A DNA stretch of 64,000 nucleotides. It comes from Paenibacillaceae bacterium. GTDB lineage: Bacteria > Bacillota > Bacilli > Paenibacillales > NBRC-103111. Positions within the stretch are counted from its first letter, which is position 1; every line of letters starts with the position of its first letter. Made by a program: the position numbers and the translations under genes. The notes under the pieces were generated by a model. That model ran no database searches, was not told the DNA's origin, and saw only the letters and a program-made list of their open reading frames with translations. Shown here piece after piece: positions 62,999 through 64,000 of this stretch. Where the stretch lies: contig JAQSYI010000010.1 in the NCBI GenBank assembly GCA_029256185.1, positions 1 through 64,000 of the forward strand. The letters run 5' to 3'.

Positions 62999-64000
62999 TA
63001 AGCAGACGGCGGTTCTTCCAGAAGGGCCTTCATATAGACGCTGCCGTTTTGCGCCTTGGCTTGTTTCTTCAGCACAGCGGCGGCCTGTGAGATGCCTTCC
63101 GGGGTAATGCGTCCTGTACATTGGCATACGACGAGTGACAGGGAAATATGCACACCCTCGCTTGCAACAGGCTTGCCGCTGCGGTCCAACACGGTTCCCC
63201 AATCCTCACCCTCGCAGAACAGCGTCACCCCTTGACGGAATCGTCTGATCATCTCCTCGCACACCCGGTCCGCATCGCTTGCCGCCGTGATGGCGATGAA
63301 ATCATCTCCTCCGATATGCCCGACAAAATCATGAGGATGACCGCAGGCCGCTATGGACTGCTGCAATACATCAGCCGTAAACTGGATGAGTTGATCCCCC
63401 TTCTGGAAGCCGAAACGGTCGTTGTACCATTTGAAGTAGTCCAAATCCGCGTAAATCACCGAGAATGCCCTCGCATCGAATATCCACTTCTTCATCTCCC
63501 GGTTGATCTGGGTATTGCCGGGCAGCCCTGTCAACGGATTAGCCACTCTGGCGGTTTCCATCCGCAGATTGGTAATGGCGTCAAGGATGGTGCGGATGGA
63601 AGCGACACCCATCATCTTATCGCGGGAAGTAATGATGACCAGATCGTACAACTGGTTCTTCTCCCGGGCCATGGCCATTTGGGATACGGATTCGATGGGA
63701 ACGGACTGCTCCACAACAAGCGGGCTGCGGTCCATCAGCTGCTCAATGGGCCTGTTCCAATAAAGGGATATTCCGTATTGTCCGGCCAACTGCTGGAACA
63801 GGCGCTCCCGCATCACGAGGCCGACAGGCTGCTGGCCGTGGACAATAACCGTTCCGGGTATATCCTCATGGTGATTGAAATACTGGGAAATCACCGATAT
63901 GGGAGTGGACACGTCGAAGCTTTCCACTACTGTGGCCAGGTTGCCGATCTGCAGGAAGCTGTCCAGCCCTTGAATCCGGTTGATGCGCTCCACATGGGCG
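62959..64000 (-). CDS. CBS-like plus GGDEF protein, cut by the window end
   Basis: At least 344 residues; the frame stays open to the edge, so the true start may lie outside. The N-terminal half (about 25-140) has two CBS-like units (TVIVHGQQPVGLVMRERLF, DLVIITSRDKMMGVASI). A GGDEF domain follows (about 155-320): LTGLPGNTQINREM, VIYADLDYFKWYNDRFGFQKGD, FVGHIGGDDFIAI, where GGDDF replaces the usual GGDEF, and a conserved Asp in ADLDYFKWYND. The active site looks compatible with cyclic di-GMP synthesis, but GGDDF may be of low activity. It shares its sensing domain with the gene at 48.8 kb. Confidence 0.85.
   Translation of the reverse strand, partial: AHVERINRIQGLDSFLQIGNLATVVESFDVSTPISVISQYFNHHEDIPGTVIVHGQQPVGLVMRERLFQQLAGQYGISLYWNRPIEQLMDRSPLVVEQSVPIESVSQMAMAREKNQLYDLVIITSRDKMMGVASIRTILDAITNLRMETARVANPLTGLPGNTQINREMKKWIFDARAFSVIYADLDYFKWYNDRFGFQKGDQLIQFTADVLQQSIAACGHPHDFVGHIGGDDFIAITAASDADRVCEEMIRRFRQGVTLFCEGEDWGTVLDRSGKPVASEGVHISLSLVVCQCTGRITPEGISQAAAVLKKQAKAQNGSVYMKALLEEPPSAYYVSNSDKSSSIL

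Overview
The window looks like chromosome from a spore-forming, carbohydrate-degrading Firmicute of the Paenibacillus type. The evidence is an alpha/beta-type small acid-soluble spore protein, the sporulation protein YtaF, strong AGGAGG ribosome sites, several sugar ABC-uptake operons without an ATPase gene, each next to YesM/YesN-like or AraC regulators, and the polA-mutM-ytaF-coaE-lytic transglycosylase-nrdR neighbourhood. This assignment is inferred from gene content.

Layout. (1) 0.4-13.1 kb, minus strand: a YesM-like kinase, YesN-like regulator and a solute-binding lipoprotein, a terminator, then a promoter and a sugar-uptake operon. That operon has a lipoprotein, a permease fused to an extracytoplasmic beta-propeller, a second permease, an FAD oxidoreductase and a GHL6-type glycosidase. 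(2) 13.2-16.9 kb: a secreted beta-helix protein with two inserted discoidin modules. (3) 16.9-18.5 kb: a scar with an IS630 remnant, a 31-residue holin-like toxin and two broken copies of a structured repeat. (4) 18.5-26.5 kb: a second uptake operon with a GH42 beta-galactosidase and a membrane-bound AraC regulator. (5) 26.7-30.0 kb: a large secreted protein with two carbohydrate-binding-like modules. (6) 30.6-34.1 kb: a dead transposase, a GH127-type arabinofuranosidase and an AraC regulator. (7) 34.3-40.1 kb: the gene-cassette array described below. (8) 40.2-49.2 kb: tRNA-Ala, a CE15-type esterase and housekeeping genes. (9) 49.7-62.0 kb: a third uptake cluster with two permeases, an SGNH esterase, a lipoprotein, a regulator/kinase pair and two FAD oxidoreductases. 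(10) 62.2-64 kb: a HAD phosphatase and a CBS-GGDEF protein cut by the window edge.

The most notable item is the 34.3-40.1 kb array. Small single-function modules (phosphatase, RelE-type toxin-antitoxin, GNAT, RelA/SpoT, unknowns, tyrosine phosphatase, one non-coding) alternate with copies of a 156-183 bp imperfect-palindromic repeat, all in the same orientation. In the six modules where both ends can be read, the 17-19 bases at one end are the near-exact reverse complement of those at the other end. They differ from module to module but always begin GTTA. This is the arrangement expected of integron cassettes, where the two halves of one recombination site sit at opposite ends of the linear cassette. 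The repeats fold into a conserved multi-hairpin form with compensating base changes. No integrase gene is in the window, so this would be an integrase-less (CALIN-like) cluster or the distal part of a larger array. Broken copies of the repeat also lie at 17.5, 18.1 and 30.4 kb.

The three sugar clusters appear to work alike. A membrane sensor detects an extracellular glycan fragment, the AraC-type output switches on a lipoprotein plus two permeases, and cytoplasmic glycosidases, esterases and FAD oxidoreductases process the imported sugar. The substrates cannot be read from sequence.
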